DNA of 64,000 nucleotides from Halorientalis marina (GCF_023028345.1 NZ_CP095487.1:3286001-3350000); one strand, 5' to 3'; positions 51,278 through 59,770 are shown, numbered from the stretch's first letter. Program-made: numbers and translations. The notes: generated from the sequence alone by a model not told the origin.

Positions 51278-52906
51278 CTACTCCGCGGCGACGGCCTCGG
51301 CTTCCCGGCCGACGTCCTCGAAGAGGAGATCGGCGGCCTTCTCCGCGACCATGATGACGGGAGCGTTGGTGTTGCCGCTGGAGATGGTCGGCATGACGGA
51401 GGCGTCGGCGACGCGGAGGCCCTCGATACCGTGGACGCGCAGACGGTCGTCGACGACGGCCATGTCGTCGTCGCCCATCTTGCAGGTCCCGACCGGGTGG
51501 TAGACGGTGTGGGCGGTCTCGCGGATGTGCTCGCGGATTCCCTCGTCGGTAGTCACGTCCGCACCGGGCCAGACCTCCTCGCCGCGGATGTCGTCGAAAG
51601 CGCTGGACTGGGCGATCTCGCGTGCCTTCTTGACGCCCTCGACGAGGACGTGCATGTCCCCCTCCTCGGTGAGGTAGTTGGGGTCGATGGCGGGGTGGTC
51701 GAAGGGGTCGTCGGAAGCGAGAGTGATCTCCCCGCGGCTCTCCGGCCGCAGCTGGGTCGCACCGATGGAGAAGCCGTGGCCGTCCGCGGGGTTGTCGAAG
51801 CCGTGGTTCATGAAGAAGCCGGGGCCGAAGTGGAACTGCAGGTCCGGCGCGGGTTCGTCCTCGTCGACGTAGGTGAACCCGCCGGTCTCGGCGACGTTCG
51901 AGGTGAGCGGCCCGGACTTGAACAGGAACCACTTCGCGAGGTTGAGCAGGCCCTCGGCCTCGTCCAGGGTGTCCGTCTCGGTGGTCTCGTAGACGGTGAA
52001 AGCGAAGAGGTGGTCCTGGAGGTTCTTGCCGACGCCGGGCAGGTCCTGCTGGACCTCGATGCCGTGGTCTTCGAGGTGGTCGGCGGGACCGATGCCCGAG
52101 AGCATGAGCAGTTGCGGGGAGTTGACGGCGCCGGCCGTGAGGACGACCTCGCCGTCGGCGGCCGCCTCGTAGCGGGTCCCGTTCTGCTCGAACTCGACGC
52201 CGCTGGCGCGGTCACCGTCGAACGTGACCCGGGTGACCTGCGCGCCGGTCTCTGCGGTCAGGTTCGGCCGGTCGAGCACCGGCTTGAGGTAGGCGTCGGC
52301 GGCGCTCCAGCGTTTCCCGTCTTTCTGGGTGAGGTGGTAGTAGCCGACGCCCTCCTGGGTGGCGCCGTTGAAGTCGTCGTTGCGGGGGATGCCGACCTCG
52401 GTCGCGCCGTCGACGAACCGCTGGGCGAGCCCCCGGGGGTCCTCGGGGTCGGTGACGTTCAGCGGGCCGCCCGTGCCGTGGTACTCGCCGGCGTCGCCGC
52501 CCGCGGCCGACTCGAAGTGTTCGCCGCGTTTGAAGTAGGGGAGCACGTCGTCGTAGCTCCAGCCCTCGTTGCCCCGCTCGGCCCAGGTGTCGTAGTCGTG
52601 GGGCACGCCACGGATGTAGATCATGGCGTTGATCGAACTGGACCCACCGAGGGTCTTCCCGCGGGGCCAGTACAGCTCCCGGTCGTGCATCTCCGACTGT
52701 GGCTCGGTGTAGTACTCCCAGTCGCTGTCGGTTTTGAACAGCTCCGAGAACGCCGCCGGAATGGTGATTTCGCTCTCGTCGTCGGGTTCGCCGGCCTCCA
52801 GCAGGAGCACCGAGTCCCCGTCGGCCGACAGCCTGTTCGCCATCACACACCCGGCCGATCCCGCACCGACCACGACGTAGTCGTACGTGCCAGCGTTCCG
52901 TGTCAT
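51278..52906 (-). CDS. GMC-family oxidoreductase (choline dehydrogenase-like)
   Basis: The 542-residue FAD enzyme has the N-terminal dinucleotide motif [16 protein letters not shown], signature 1 [18 protein letters not shown] and signature 2 [16 protein letters not shown]. The active site His/Asn pair appears as [10 protein letters not shown] and [14 protein letters not shown]. The family includes choline, alcohol and glucose dehydrogenases; choline dehydrogenase (glycine betaine synthesis) is common in salt-adapted organisms, but no betaine aldehyde dehydrogenase is adjacent. ATG 52906 is selected ([14 protein letters not shown]). A TATA-like TTTTTTAGT on the minus strand lies about 40 bases upstream. 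Converges on rpiA. Confidence 0.9.
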   Translation of the reverse strand: MTRNAGTYDYVVVGAGSAGCVMANRLSADGDSVLLLEAGEPDDESEITIPAAFSELFKTDSDWEYYTEPQSEMHDRELYWPRGKTLGGSSSINAMIYIRGVPHDYDTWAERGNEGWSYDDVLPYFKRGEHFESAAGGDAGEYHGTGGPLNVTDPEDPRGLAQRFVDGATEVGIPRNDDFNGATQEGVGYYHLTQKDGKRWSAADAYLKPVLDRPNLTAETGAQVTRVTFDGDRASGVEFEQNGTRYEAAADGEVVLTAGAVNSPQLLMLSGIGPADHLEDHGIEVQQDLPGVGKNLQDHLFAFTVYETTETDTLDEAEGLLNLAKWFLFKSGPLTSNVAETGGFTYVDEDEPAPDLQFHFGPGFFMNHGFDNPADGHGFSIGATQLRPESRGEITLASDDPFDHPAIDPNYLTEEGDMHVLVEGVKKAREIAQSSAFDDIRGEEVWPGADVTTDEGIREHIRETAHTVYHPVGTCKMGDDDMAVVDDRLRVHGIEGLRVADASVMPTISSGNTNAPVIMVAEKAADLLFEDVGREAEAVAAE

Positions 52907-53027
52907 ATGGTCACACCGTCCGCGAGTGGAAGCACCCAGCACACTAAAAAACCGGGGCCGAATCGGGCGTTTCAGCGGCCAGTGCTGCGGCTCAGGGGTC
53001 TGGCGAAAAAAGAATCGAGTGGACGCC

Positions 53028-53195
53028 TTACAGGTCGCGAGGCTGGACGGTCTTTCGGTCGTTGGACTCCGCGCGTCGCGCGGCGTCCTCGAGCAGTTCC
53101 TCGACTTCGTCGTCGAGTGCGGTGTAGAAGTCGGAGGCCACGTTCATATCATCGAGCGCTTCCTTCACGGCGGCTTTGACGATCAGGTCTGCCAT
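53028..53195 (-). CDS. DUF1931 histone-fold-like small protein
   Basis: The 55-residue protein MADLIVKAAVKEALDDMNVA continues with a long helix (VEELLEDAARRAESNDR) and ends TVQPRDL. The helix-strand-helix layout, with the RKTVQPRDL end, resembles a histone-fold, as DUF1931 family members do. It is acidic and short, so DNA wrapping like eukaryotic histones is unlikely; a chromatin-associated or regulatory role is possible. ATG 53195 is well placed: a TATA box on the minus strand (GTATTTAAAC at 53219-53228) is 24-33 bases upstream. A minus-strand T-run follows the stop. Confidence 0.85.
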   Translation of the reverse strand: MADLIVKAAVKEALDDMNVASDFYTALDDEVEELLEDAARRAESNDRKTVQPRDL

Positions 53196-53218
53196 ACAGG
53201 CCGTCTTTCCGATGGGTG

Positions 53219-53323
53219 GTTTAAATACTTTCCTGAAGGAACCCATTCTCGCCGGTGCTCACGGGGGTTTGAGCGGTTCTGTGGGTAGTGGACCTTTTAA
53301 ACCCGGAGTGTATTTATAAGTAA
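53219..53323. promoter_or_regulatory. Divergent promoters between DUF1931 and larB
   Basis: The minus-strand TATA for DUF1931 is at 53219-53228. On the plus strand two strong boxes, CTTTTAAAC (53294-53302) and TATTTATAAGTAA (53311-53323), point toward larB. The larB ATG is 127 bases after the second box, so a leader of about 100 bases is expected, or an alternative product starts near 53336-53345. Confidence 0.6.
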
Positions 53324-53449
53324 TCGAACGGAGTTGTGGGTAAAACGGGGTGGAATTCACGTTCGCGGCCCGGAGCGGCGTTCTCGCGCGCGCTCCGTGG
53401 GCACGCGTGGAGTCGATGGGTAGGAGTGGGTCGAGGGGCGAGGGAGAGT

Positions 53450-54217
53450 ATGCGCGAGTTACTGGAAGCGGTCGCGGCCGGCGAGGTCAGCCCCGCAGAG
53501 GCGGAGGCGGAGCTGGCTGGCTACGCGACCGGCGACGCGGGACGGTTCGACGCCGCACGGGAGAAGCGCGCGGGCGTACCCGAGGCCGTGCTAGCCGACG
53601 GGAAGACGACGGCGGAGGTCGCCGACCTCGCCACGACCGCCGTCGAGACGACCGGCCGGGCCATCGTGACGCGACTCGACGAGGAGGCGGCGGCGACCGT
53701 CACCGGCGTCGTCCACGAGTACGACGCGGACGCGACGGTCGACTACGACGACCGGGCCGGCGTCCTCGTCGCGACGAGCGCCGAGTTCGAGCGGCCAGCC
53801 CTCGACGCCACCGTCGGGATCGTCACCGCCGGCACGGCCGACGCGGTGCCCGCGGGCGAGGCCGCCGCGGTGATCCGCGAGATGGGGGCGGCCGTCGAGC
53901 GCGTCGACGACGTGGGCGTCGCCGGCATCGCCCGCCTGTTCGACCGCCTCGACGATCTCCGGGACCTGGACGTGCTGATCGTCGCTGCCGGCCGCGAAGG
54001 CGCGCTCCCGACGGTCGTCGCCGGTCTCGTGGACACCCCGGTCATCGGCCTCCCCGTCTCTACCGGCTACGGTCACGGCGGCGCCGGCGAGGCCGCCCTC
54101 TCGGGCCTGCTCCAGTCCTGTACCGCCCTCACAGTCGTCAACGTCGACGCCGGTTTCACCGCCGGCGCGCAGGCCGGCCTGGTCGCCCGAGCCATCGACG
54201 CCGCCCGCGACGCCTGA
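53450..54217 (+). CDS. larB: Nickel-pincer cofactor biosynthesis protein LarB
   Basis: This 255-residue protein is LarB, the carboxylase/hydrolase that acts on nicotinic acid adenine dinucleotide to make pyridinium dicarboxylate mononucleotide. The PurE-like C-terminal half (GIVTAGTADAVPAGEAAAV, LIVAAGREGALPTVVAGL, and GLPVSTGYGHGGAGEAAL) carries the carboxylase-type core. The short N-terminal helical part (LLEAVAAGEVSPAEAEAEL) is typical. ATG 53450 is chosen; an upstream in-frame GTG at 53336 would add Arg-rich, non-haloarchaeal residues. LarE is encoded at 37489, and the two are not in one operon here. Confidence 0.93.
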   Translation: MRELLEAVAAGEVSPAEAEAELAGYATGDAGRFDAAREKRAGVPEAVLADGKTTAEVADLATTAVETTGRAIVTRLDEEAAATVTGVVHEYDADATVDYDDRAGVLVATSAEFERPALDATVGIVTAGTADAVPAGEAAAVIREMGAAVERVDDVGVAGIARLFDRLDDLRDLDVLIVAAGREGALPTVVAGLVDTPVIGLPVSTGYGHGGAGEAALSGLLQSCTALTVVNVDAGFTAGAQAGLVARAIDAARDA

Positions 54218-54331
54218 CCGCCGATCCGCCGGCCCGGCCGGCGCGCGAATCGGCCAAATTATCCGGATCTGACGGCGCTCCGCGGCGTGCCTTACTGGTT
54301 TGGTGTCGAGTATAACGGTATCCAGTCCCAA

Positions 54332-54361
54332 GGTATAGTACCGACAGCGGACGGCTGTCGG
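54332..54361 (+). promoter_or_regulatory. TATA box and perfect inverted repeat before mini zinc ribbon 2
   Basis: GGTATAGTA (54332-54340) is followed at once by the inverted repeat CCGACAGC/GCTGTCGG (54341-54348/54354-54361), which covers the likely transcription start. A second possible TATA, GAGTATAACGG, lies at 54309-54319. The ATG is at 54372. Confidence 0.55.
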
Positions 54362-54371
54362 CACTCCACAA

Positions 54372-54521
54372 ATGCCAGAGTGTGACCACTGTAGCGCGCA
54401 CGTGTCCGAGCAGTTCGCTCGGGTCTTCGCGGACGAGACCGGGCGTATCCACGCCTGCCCGAGTTGCTCGGCGAACGCTGGCATCGCCGAGGTTGCTCGC
54501 GAGCGCGCCCCCGAAGCATGA
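54372..54521 (+). CDS. Mini zinc-ribbon protein (DUF7563-like), paralogue 2
   Basis: A 49-residue protein: [19 protein letters not shown], then [11 protein letters not shown] and an acidic/basic end (RERAPEA). The layout is the same as the gene at 48974: N-terminal CxxC, the ARVF signature, then a second CxxC. Identity outside these positions is low, so the two are old paralogues or family members. Function is unknown. A perfect inverted repeat lies between its TATA box and its ATG. It is too short for most automatic gene finders and easily missed. Confidence 0.78.
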   Translation: MPECDHCSAHVSEQFARVFADETGRIHACPSCSANAGIAEVARERAPEA

Positions 54522-54696
54522 CGGCCGCTGTGGCCACCCGAACCGTGGTTTGAGTACCACGCGAAGCCCACTTCGTATGCGCCGCGGTGCCCGGACCGTC
54601 ACGGCGACGGCGGGACGGTCCGCTTTCCGCTTCACGACGACACCCGGAGCCGCAGCCGTCGCCGGGTTTTTGCCCACTCGGCGGCCACTCCGGACC

Positions 54697-54939
54697 GTGG
54701 CCGACCACCACGTCTACGTCCTGCGCTGTGCCGACGACACGCTCTACACGGGCTATACGACCGACGTCGAGCGCCGGGTCGCGGAACACGACGCCGGCGA
54801 GGGCGCCAAGTACACCCGCGGTCGGACGCCCGTCGACCTCGTCCACGTCGAGTCGTTCGCGTCGCGGTCGGCCGCGATGTCCCGCGAACACGAGATCAAG
54901 GCGCTCTCGCGGGCCGAGAAGGAGTCGCTAATCGACTAG
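54697..54939 (+). CDS. GIY-YIG nuclease-superfamily protein (UPF0213-like)
   Basis: The 80-residue protein [20 protein letters not shown] contains the GIY-YIG pattern as YVL...YTGYT. Later catalytic candidates Arg, His and Glu appear in [17 protein letters not shown] and SREHEIKAL. Single-domain GIY-YIG proteins are found widely and are assumed to cut DNA, but most are uncharacterised. Start is GTG 54697; GTTTTTGCC at 54666-54674 is a TATA-like element about 25 bases upstream. It overlaps the next gene by three bases, tail to tail. Confidence 0.85.
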   Translation: MADHHVYVLRCADDTLYTGYTTDVERRVAEHDAGEGAKYTRGRTPVDLVHVESFASRSAAMSREHEIKALSRAEKESLID

Positions 54940-55112
54940 TCGAGCCGGCGCTCGACGGCCGAGCCGACCACGAGCCCGGCGGCGATGCCCCCGCCGATGG
55001 CGAGCCACTGGGGGACGCCGAGCGCGAACGCGAGCGCCGCGAGGCCGGTCGCGACGAGGCCGGCCGCGAGCGCGCTGGCGAGGGTCCGGCGAACGTCGCT
55101 GCCGTCGGTCAT
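54936..55112 (-). CDS. Small two-helix membrane protein
   Basis: A 58-residue protein: [20 protein letters not shown], followed by [20 protein letters not shown] and [18 protein letters not shown]. It has two hydrophobic helices separated by a Pro-containing turn, with charged ends. The start ATG 55112 is the only reasonable one. It overlaps the GIY-YIG gene's stop (convergent CTAG). No function can be assigned. Confidence 0.65.
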   Translation of the reverse strand: MTDGSDVRRTLASALAAGLVATGLAALAFALGVPQWLAIGGGIAAGLVVGSAVERRLD

Positions 55113-55195
55113 CGCCGGGAGGACGGGGCGGGGAGAGGAATCGGTTTCGGCCCCGTTGCGGGAGCTTTTTGCGGGATGCTACTGGACTGACGTGT

Positions 55196-56569
55196 ATGGA
55201 AGAGGTCACGTTCGGGACCGACGGCTGGCGGGCGACCCTGGAGACGTTCACCGACCGACGCGTGCGGATCGTCGGGCAGGCCGTCGCCACGTACCTCCGT
55301 GACGAGGGTACAGTCGGGACCGTCGGCATCGGCTACGACGCGCGGGAGCACTCCCGGGGCTTCGCCGAGGAACTGGCCCGCGTGCTGTGTGCGAACGGCT
55401 TCGACGTGTTGCTCTCGGACCGGGACTGCCCGACGCCGGCGCTGGCCTGGACGGTCCGGGACCGTGACCTCGTCGGCGGGCTCGTCCTCACCGCTTCGCA
55501 CAATCCCCCCGAGTACAACGGTATCAAGTTCGTCCCCGCGGACGGGACGCCGGCCCTCCCCGACGTGACCGACGCTATCGAAACGCGGCTGGCCGAGCCG
55601 GAGAATCGCCCCGAAGACGAACACGGGAGCGTCACCGAGTCCGACCTCATCGGCCCGTACGTCGAGCACCTCCAGTCGTTCGTCGGCGTCGACCTCGACG
55701 GCCTGCCGGTGGTCTACGACGCCATGCACGGGAGCGGCCGGGGCGTCACCGACCGCCTCCTCGATGCCGCCGGCGCCGAGGTCGAACGGCTCCGCTGCGA
55801 GCAGGACCCCGAGTTCGGCGGGTCCCCGCCGGAGCCGAGCGCCGAACGCCTCGACGAACTGGTCGAGCGCGTCCGGGAGAGCGAGGCCGCACTCGGCATC
55901 GCCAACGACGGCGACGCCGACCGCATCGGCGTCGTCACGCCCCAGCGTGGCGTCCTCGACCCCTCTCTCTTCTTCGCCGCCGTCTACGACTACCTCCTTG
56001 AGACGAACGAGGGCAGCGCCGTCCGGACCGTCTCGACCAGTTCTATCGTCGACCGCGTGGCCGAGGCCCACGGTGAGTCCGTCGCCGAGACGCCGGTCGG
56101 CTTCAAGTGGGTCGCCGAAGCCATGGGCGAGACGGGGGCGCTGATGGGCGGCGAGGAGTCCGGCGGCTTCGGCGTCGCCGGCCACCTCCGCAACAAGGAC
56201 GGCGTCTGTCTCGCCCTGCTGTCGGCCGCCGCCACCGCCGCCGAGTCGCTGGACGACCGCGTCGACCGGCTGGAGGCCGACCACGGCGAAATCCACCAGG
56301 ACCGGGTCAGCGTCGACTGCCCCGACGAGCGCAAGGCCGGCGTCGTCGCCGACCTCGACGGCGCCCTGCCCGACGAGATCGCCGGCAGCGCCGTCGAGCG
56401 CGTCAACGACGTGGACGGGTTCAAGATCTTCCTCGCCGACGGCTCGTGGCTGCTCGTCCGGCCGAGCGGGACCGAGCCGAAACTCCGGGTCTACGCCGAG
56501 GCCACCAGCGACGCACGCGTCGCCGAACTCCTCACAGCGGGCCGGGAGATCGTCGAACCGCTGGTGTAG
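55196..56569 (+). CDS. Phosphoglucomutase/phosphomannomutase-type enzyme
   Basis: The 457-residue enzyme is a phosphohexomutase. N-terminal FGTDGWRATLETFT, the phosphoserine loop LTASHNPPEYNG, metal loop NDGDADRIG, sugar loop GGEESGGFG and phosphate-binding RPSGTEPKLRVYAEA are all present. It interconverts hexose 1- and 6-phosphates (glucose or mannose) and feeds polysaccharide or nucleotide-sugar synthesis for S-layer glycosylation. ATG 55196 (MEEVTFGTDGWR) is conserved; an upstream in-frame ATG would overlap the promoter, where GCTTTTTGCG (55165-55174) is TATA-like. Confidence 0.93.
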   Translation: MEEVTFGTDGWRATLETFTDRRVRIVGQAVATYLRDEGTVGTVGIGYDAREHSRGFAEELARVLCANGFDVLLSDRDCPTPALAWTVRDRDLVGGLVLTASHNPPEYNGIKFVPADGTPALPDVTDAIETRLAEPENRPEDEHGSVTESDLIGPYVEHLQSFVGVDLDGLPVVYDAMHGSGRGVTDRLLDAAGAEVERLRCEQDPEFGGSPPEPSAERLDELVERVRESEAALGIANDGDADRIGVVTPQRGVLDPSLFFAAVYDYLLETNEGSAVRTVSTSSIVDRVAEAHGESVAETPVGFKWVAEAMGETGALMGGEESGGFGVAGHLRNKDGVCLALLSAAATAAESLDDRVDRLEADHGEIHQDRVSVDCPDERKAGVVADLDGALPDEIAGSAVERVNDVDGFKIFLADGSWLLVRPSGTEPKLRVYAEATSDARVAELLTAGREIVEPLV

Positions 56570-56605
56570 GGGGGCGCGGAACCGCTGCACAACGAGGCGT
56601 CAGCC

Positions 56606-57028
56606 TCACCCGTCGTCGGCCGTCCACACGCCGCGATAGCGCCCCGTTTCGTCGGCCGGTTCGACCGCGAAGCCGAGCGACTCGTAGAAGGGCCGCACGC
56701 GGGCGTCGAACTCGGCGACGAGTCGCTCGCGGCGCTCCGTGGCGGCCGCGACCAGCGCCGTCCCGATACCCTGATCGCGACGGTTCCGCCGGACGGCGAC
56801 GGCCTCGATTTCGTCGCCGACGAGCAGGAGCGCGCCGAGGACCCGCTCGCCGGCGACGGCCACGAACACGTCCTCGGCGTCGATGGCCCGCCGGACCGTC
56901 TCCACGTCCGTCTCCAGCACGGCGGCGTCGAAGACCGTCATCACCGCCGGGAGGTCGTCGACCGTGGCAAGTCGGACCCGGACGGTCCCGTCCGCGCCCG
57001 CCGCGCCCTCCGTACCGGAGCCGTCCAT
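56606..57028 (-). CDS. GNAT-family N-acetyltransferase
   Basis: The 140-residue protein is a single GNAT domain. The acetyl-CoA loop is RRDQGIGTALVAAATE (Q-x-x-G-x-G/A reads RDQGIG). The central strands GALLLVGDEIEAVAV and the late FYESLGF motif are standard. The substrate is unknown. ATG 57028 is chosen over the ATG at 57055 because a TATA-like TTTTTTGCC on the minus strand (57050-57058) would lie about 25 bases upstream. It converges on the mutase gene 36 bases away. Confidence 0.85.
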   Translation of the reverse strand: MDGSGTEGAAGADGTVRVRLATVDDLPAVMTVFDAAVLETDVETVRRAIDAEDVFVAVAGERVLGALLLVGDEIEAVAVRRNRRDQGIGTALVAAATERRERLVAEFDARVRPFYESLGFAVEPADETGRYRGVWTADDG

Positions 57029-57095
57029 CACTTCGAGGTTCTCCCTCGACGGCAAAAAATCCGCCGTAACTACGTGGTAACCTCGTCGGCCGCCA

Positions 57096-57305
57096 CTAGC
57101 CGCCCCGGACCAGCCGGAGGACGCGCACGTGGTCGGCGTCGACCGGTCGGTCCTCCGGGACGGGGGTGCCGTCGACCATCACCGACACCTCGTGGGGGCT
57201 GTAGTCGACGACGTCGAGGAGGTCGGCGTAGGTCGGCTCGGCGGCGTCGAGGGCCGCGAGGTCGATTTCCCGCGTTTCCTCGCCGACGACTTCGACCGTG
57301 ACCAT
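57096..57305 (-). CDS. samp2: Ubiquitin-like small archaeal modifier protein SAMP2
   Basis: This 69-residue beta-grasp protein, MVTVEVVGEETREIDLAALD followed by DLLDVVDYSPHEVSVMVDG and VRVLRLVRGG, ends in the Gly-Gly that the E1-like UbaA adenylates. SAMP2 in Haloferax is attached to lysines of target proteins and also carries sulfur for tRNA thiolation. The closely similar middle (YSPHEVSVMVDGTPVPED) supports SAMP2 and not SAMP1 or MoaD. ATG 57305 is the conserved start. Encoded apart from ubaA, as in other haloarchaea. Confidence 0.9.
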   Translation of the reverse strand: MVTVEVVGEETREIDLAALDAAEPTYADLLDVVDYSPHEVSVMVDGTPVPEDRPVDADHVRVLRLVRGG

Positions 57306-57473
57306 GTGCGAGGGTTCGCGCGTGGCGGCTTCAGCGTATCGGGACGCCGAAAGCGGAGCGCACAGGTGCTGGAGGCGGACCAGGGCCCGGCGGCGTGACG
57401 AGGTGCCGGCCGAGCGCGGCGACCGCGCCCCGGTCCCACGCAGTTTAAGAGCGGCCCGGGCCTGGGTTCGAGC

Positions 57474-58451
57474 ATGAGCGAGGCCGACACGGAGCCGCGG
57501 GCGGGGCGGGACGAGATCTGGATCGAGAAGTACCGCCCCCAGAACCTGGACGACATCGTCGGGCAGGAGACCATCACCGAGCGCCTGCAGAGCTACGTCG
57601 AGCGCAACGACCTCCCCCACCTCATGTTCTCCGGGCAGGCCGGCATCGGCAAGTCCACGGCGGCGCTGGCCGTCGCCCGCGAACTCTACGGCGAGGACTG
57701 GCAGGAGCACTTCCTCGAACTCAACGCCTCCGACCAGCGCGGCATCGACGTGGTCCGCGAGCGCATCAAGAGCTTCGCCCGCTCGTCGTTCGGCGGCGCC
57801 GAATACCGCATTATATTCCTTGATGAAGCGGACAGTCTTACCTCAGATGCTCAGTCAGCACTCCGCCGGACGATGGAGCAGTTCTCCAACAACGTCCGGT
57901 TCATCCTCTCGTGTAACTACTCCAGTCAGATCATCGACCCCATCCAGTCGCGGTGTGCGGTCTTCCGCTTCGCGCCGCTGGGCGACGAGGCCGTCGAGGA
58001 GCAGGTCCGCATCATCGCCGAGGAGGAGGGCATCGAGCTGACCGACGACGGAATCGAGGCGCTGGTCTACGCCGCCGACGGCGACATGCGGAAGGCCATC
58101 AACGGCCTCCAGGCGGCCTCCGTCACCGGCGACACTGTCGACGCCGAGGCGGTCTACGCCATCACGTCGACGGCCAGGCCCGAGGAGATCGAGGAGATGG
58201 TCACGGAGGCGCTGGACGGCGATTTCGTCGCCGCGCGGTCGACGCTCGACACGCTCCTCACCGAGGAGGGGATCGCCGGTGGCGACGTCATCGACCAGCT
58301 CCACCGCTCGGTCTGGGAGTTCGACCTCGACGACGAGGCCGCCGTCGTCCTCCTGGACCGGATCGGCGAGGCCGACTACCGCATCACGGAGGGGGCCAAC
58401 GAGCGGATTCAGCTGGAAGCCCTGCTCGCGTCGCTCGCGCTGGACGACTGA
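57474..58451 (+). CDS. rfcA: Replication factor C small subunit (RfcA)
   Basis: This 325-residue AAA+ clamp-loader subunit has [18 protein letters not shown] (RFC box II), P-loop GQAGIGKS (54-61), Walker [10 protein letters not shown] (DEAD at 117-120) and the SRC Arg-finger motif in IQSRCAVF. It loads PCNA (27137) together with a large subunit and the RfcC-like protein (8397). The code for residues 113-129, around Walker B, uses A/T-ending codons (12 of 17) in an otherwise G/C-ending gene (57810-57860). This is a site class where archaeal inteins sit in related ATPases. The last 43 bases overlap the opsin gene on the other strand. Confidence 0.97.
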   Translation: MSEADTEPRAGRDEIWIEKYRPQNLDDIVGQETITERLQSYVERNDLPHLMFSGQAGIGKSTAALAVARELYGEDWQEHFLELNASDQRGIDVVRERIKSFARSSFGGAEYRIIFLDEADSLTSDAQSALRRTMEQFSNNVRFILSCNYSSQIIDPIQSRCAVFRFAPLGDEAVEEQVRIIAEEEGIELTDDGIEALVYAADGDMRKAINGLQAASVTGDTVDAEAVYAITSTARPEEIEEMVTEALDGDFVAARSTLDTLLTEEGIAGGDVIDQLHRSVWEFDLDDEAAVVLLDRIGEADYRITEGANERIQLEALLASLALDD

Positions 58452-59092
58452 AGCGCGTCGCTGCCGACGACCGAGAGCGGGACCCCGATTTTCAGCGCCG
58501 CATCGACGACCAGCCGTGCGGGGACGAGCCACTCGCCCGCGGCGAGGGCGAAGCCAGGCTCGCCGAGGAGCCACAGTACGGGGTACAGCGAAAAGAGGGC
58601 GACGACGAGCAGCCGCGTCCGGGCAAAGAGGGCAGCGACAGTGGGCCCGGACGACGTGGCCGCCCGGCCGAGCGGGCCAAAGAGGACCCACAGGAGCGCG
58701 CAGAAGGCGCCGACGGCGACCGCGAGCCACGCGAGTTTCGCGGTGCCGGTCGTGACCGTCGCGAGCAGCGTCGCGAGCATGGTGTAACCGCCGACTGCCA
58801 TCCCGGTGGCGGTCGTCGTTCGGTCGGCGTCCGCGAGCAGGGCCAACAGGAGGACGAACAGCGGAATCGCCGTCAGTCCGTCGGCGAACCGCCCCCAGTA
58901 GACGAGGCGGTCGCCGACGCGGAGGGCGAACCCGGTCGCCATCAGAAGGTACCAGGTGCCGATAGAGAGCGGGACGAACGTGCAGATAACGCCGATTGCG
59001 CGGGCGTGGTCGTCGAGGCCGCGGGCGAGGGCGGCGACGAGCACCGCCCCGACGCCGAAGGCGGCGGCACCGGCCCAGAGCAGCGACGTCAT
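58409..59092 (-). CDS. Divergent microbial rhodopsin
   Basis: This 227-residue seven-helix protein is homologous to bacteriorhodopsin. Retinal-linking Lys 201 lies in [10 protein letters not shown] with Asp 197 (bacteriorhodopsin D212, K216). Helix [14 protein letters not shown] gives Arg 68 and Asp 71 (R82, D85). Helix [12 protein letters not shown] gives Y170, P171 and W174 (Y185, P186, W189). The proton-donor place (D96) is Leu 82, so fast proton pumping is unlikely. Pocket changes are unusual: Gly 72 at W86, Ala 75 at T89 and Phe 167 at W182. It may be a sensor or another photoactive form. It overlaps tspO by four bases (ATGA). Confidence 0.88.
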   Translation of the reverse strand: MTSLLWAGAAAFGVGAVLVAALARGLDDHARAIGVICTFVPLSIGTWYLLMATGFALRVGDRLVYWGRFADGLTAIPLFVLLLALLADADRTTTATGMAVGGYTMLATLLATVTTGTAKLAWLAVAVGAFCALLWVLFGPLGRAATSSGPTVAALFARTRLLVVALFSLYPVLWLLGEPGFALAAGEWLVPARLVVDAALKIGVPLSVVGSDALQSSSASDASRASS

Positions 59093-59601
59093 GGGTTCAG
59101 TTGCCAGATCCGGTAGTTCAGGGCGGCGGCGAAGGAAACCCAGGCGAGGTAGGGAACGAGCAGGAGTGCGGCCCGGCGGTCGACGCGGGCGAACGCGGCG
59201 ATGGTGGCGACGACCCCGACCCAGAGGACGGCGATGACTGTGAGACCGCCGGCCGGCCAGCGCAGGCCGAAGAACACCCCCGACCACGCGACCTGAACGA
59301 CGTACTGGAGGGCGAAGATCGCGAGCGCGACGCGGACCGCTCTCCGCTCCAGGTCAGCCCGCCAGACGAGCCACGCCGCGACCCCGAGCAGGGCAAAGAG
59401 GATCGTCCAGACGGGGCCGAACACCCAGCTCGGCGGTGTGAAGGCCGGTTTCGCGAGCGTCGGGTACCACGCGGTGACGCCGTCCCCCGACAGGAGGACG
59501 CCGGAGGCGCCGACGAGTTCGCAGGCGAGGACGGTGGCGACGAGCGAACCGACGGGGTGGCGGTCGGGGAGGGACGCGACGCGGGCCATCGAAGACGACA
59601 T
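59089..59601 (-). CDS. tspO: TspO/MBR-family tryptophan-rich membrane protein
   Basis: This 170-residue protein has five membrane helices and all TspO hallmarks: YPTLAKPAFTPPSWVFGPVW (residues 46-65) and LNYRIWQLN (161-169), with many Trp. TspO (CrtK) binds porphyrins and other hydrophobic ligands; in Rhodobacter it controls photosynthesis and carotenoid genes in response to oxygen. ATG 59601 is chosen: a TATA box on the minus strand (59624-59633) lies 23-32 bases upstream. Its TGA overlaps the start of the rhodopsin gene, so the two are likely translationally coupled. A longer upstream frame is not credible. Confidence 0.93.
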   Translation of the reverse strand: MSSSMARVASLPDRHPVGSLVATVLACELVGASGVLLSGDGVTAWYPTLAKPAFTPPSWVFGPVWTILFALLGVAAWLVWRADLERRAVRVALAIFALQYVVQVAWSGVFFGLRWPAGGLTVIAVLWVGVVATIAAFARVDRRAALLLVPYLAWVSFAAALNYRIWQLNP

Positions 59602-59623
59602 GGTGAACCCGTCCACGCGAACT

Positions 59624-59633
59624 GATATCAAAC
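59624..59633 (-). promoter_or_regulatory. TATA box of the tspO-opsin transcript
   Basis: GTTTGATATC on the minus strand lies 23-32 bases before ATG 59601. It is the only good box before the pair; none is seen between tspO and the opsin gene, so one promoter probably serves both. Confidence 0.6.
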
Positions 59634-59770
59634 CTCGGCCCGGTCGGGAGTCGCCGGCGCACCACAGCACGCGGGCGTGACAAAAACCGCCGGACTCGAG
59701 CGGGTTCGGATCGGCCGTTCTGGGGCTTCGGAACTGTTTTAGGCTCAGGTTGGCCACCTAGTGGCAACGA

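Noticed and set aside
53336-53449. N-terminal extension of LarB from GTG 53336
   Set aside because: The added residues are Arg/Gly-rich and unlike LarB or haloarchaeal proteins; family similarity begins at ATG 53450.
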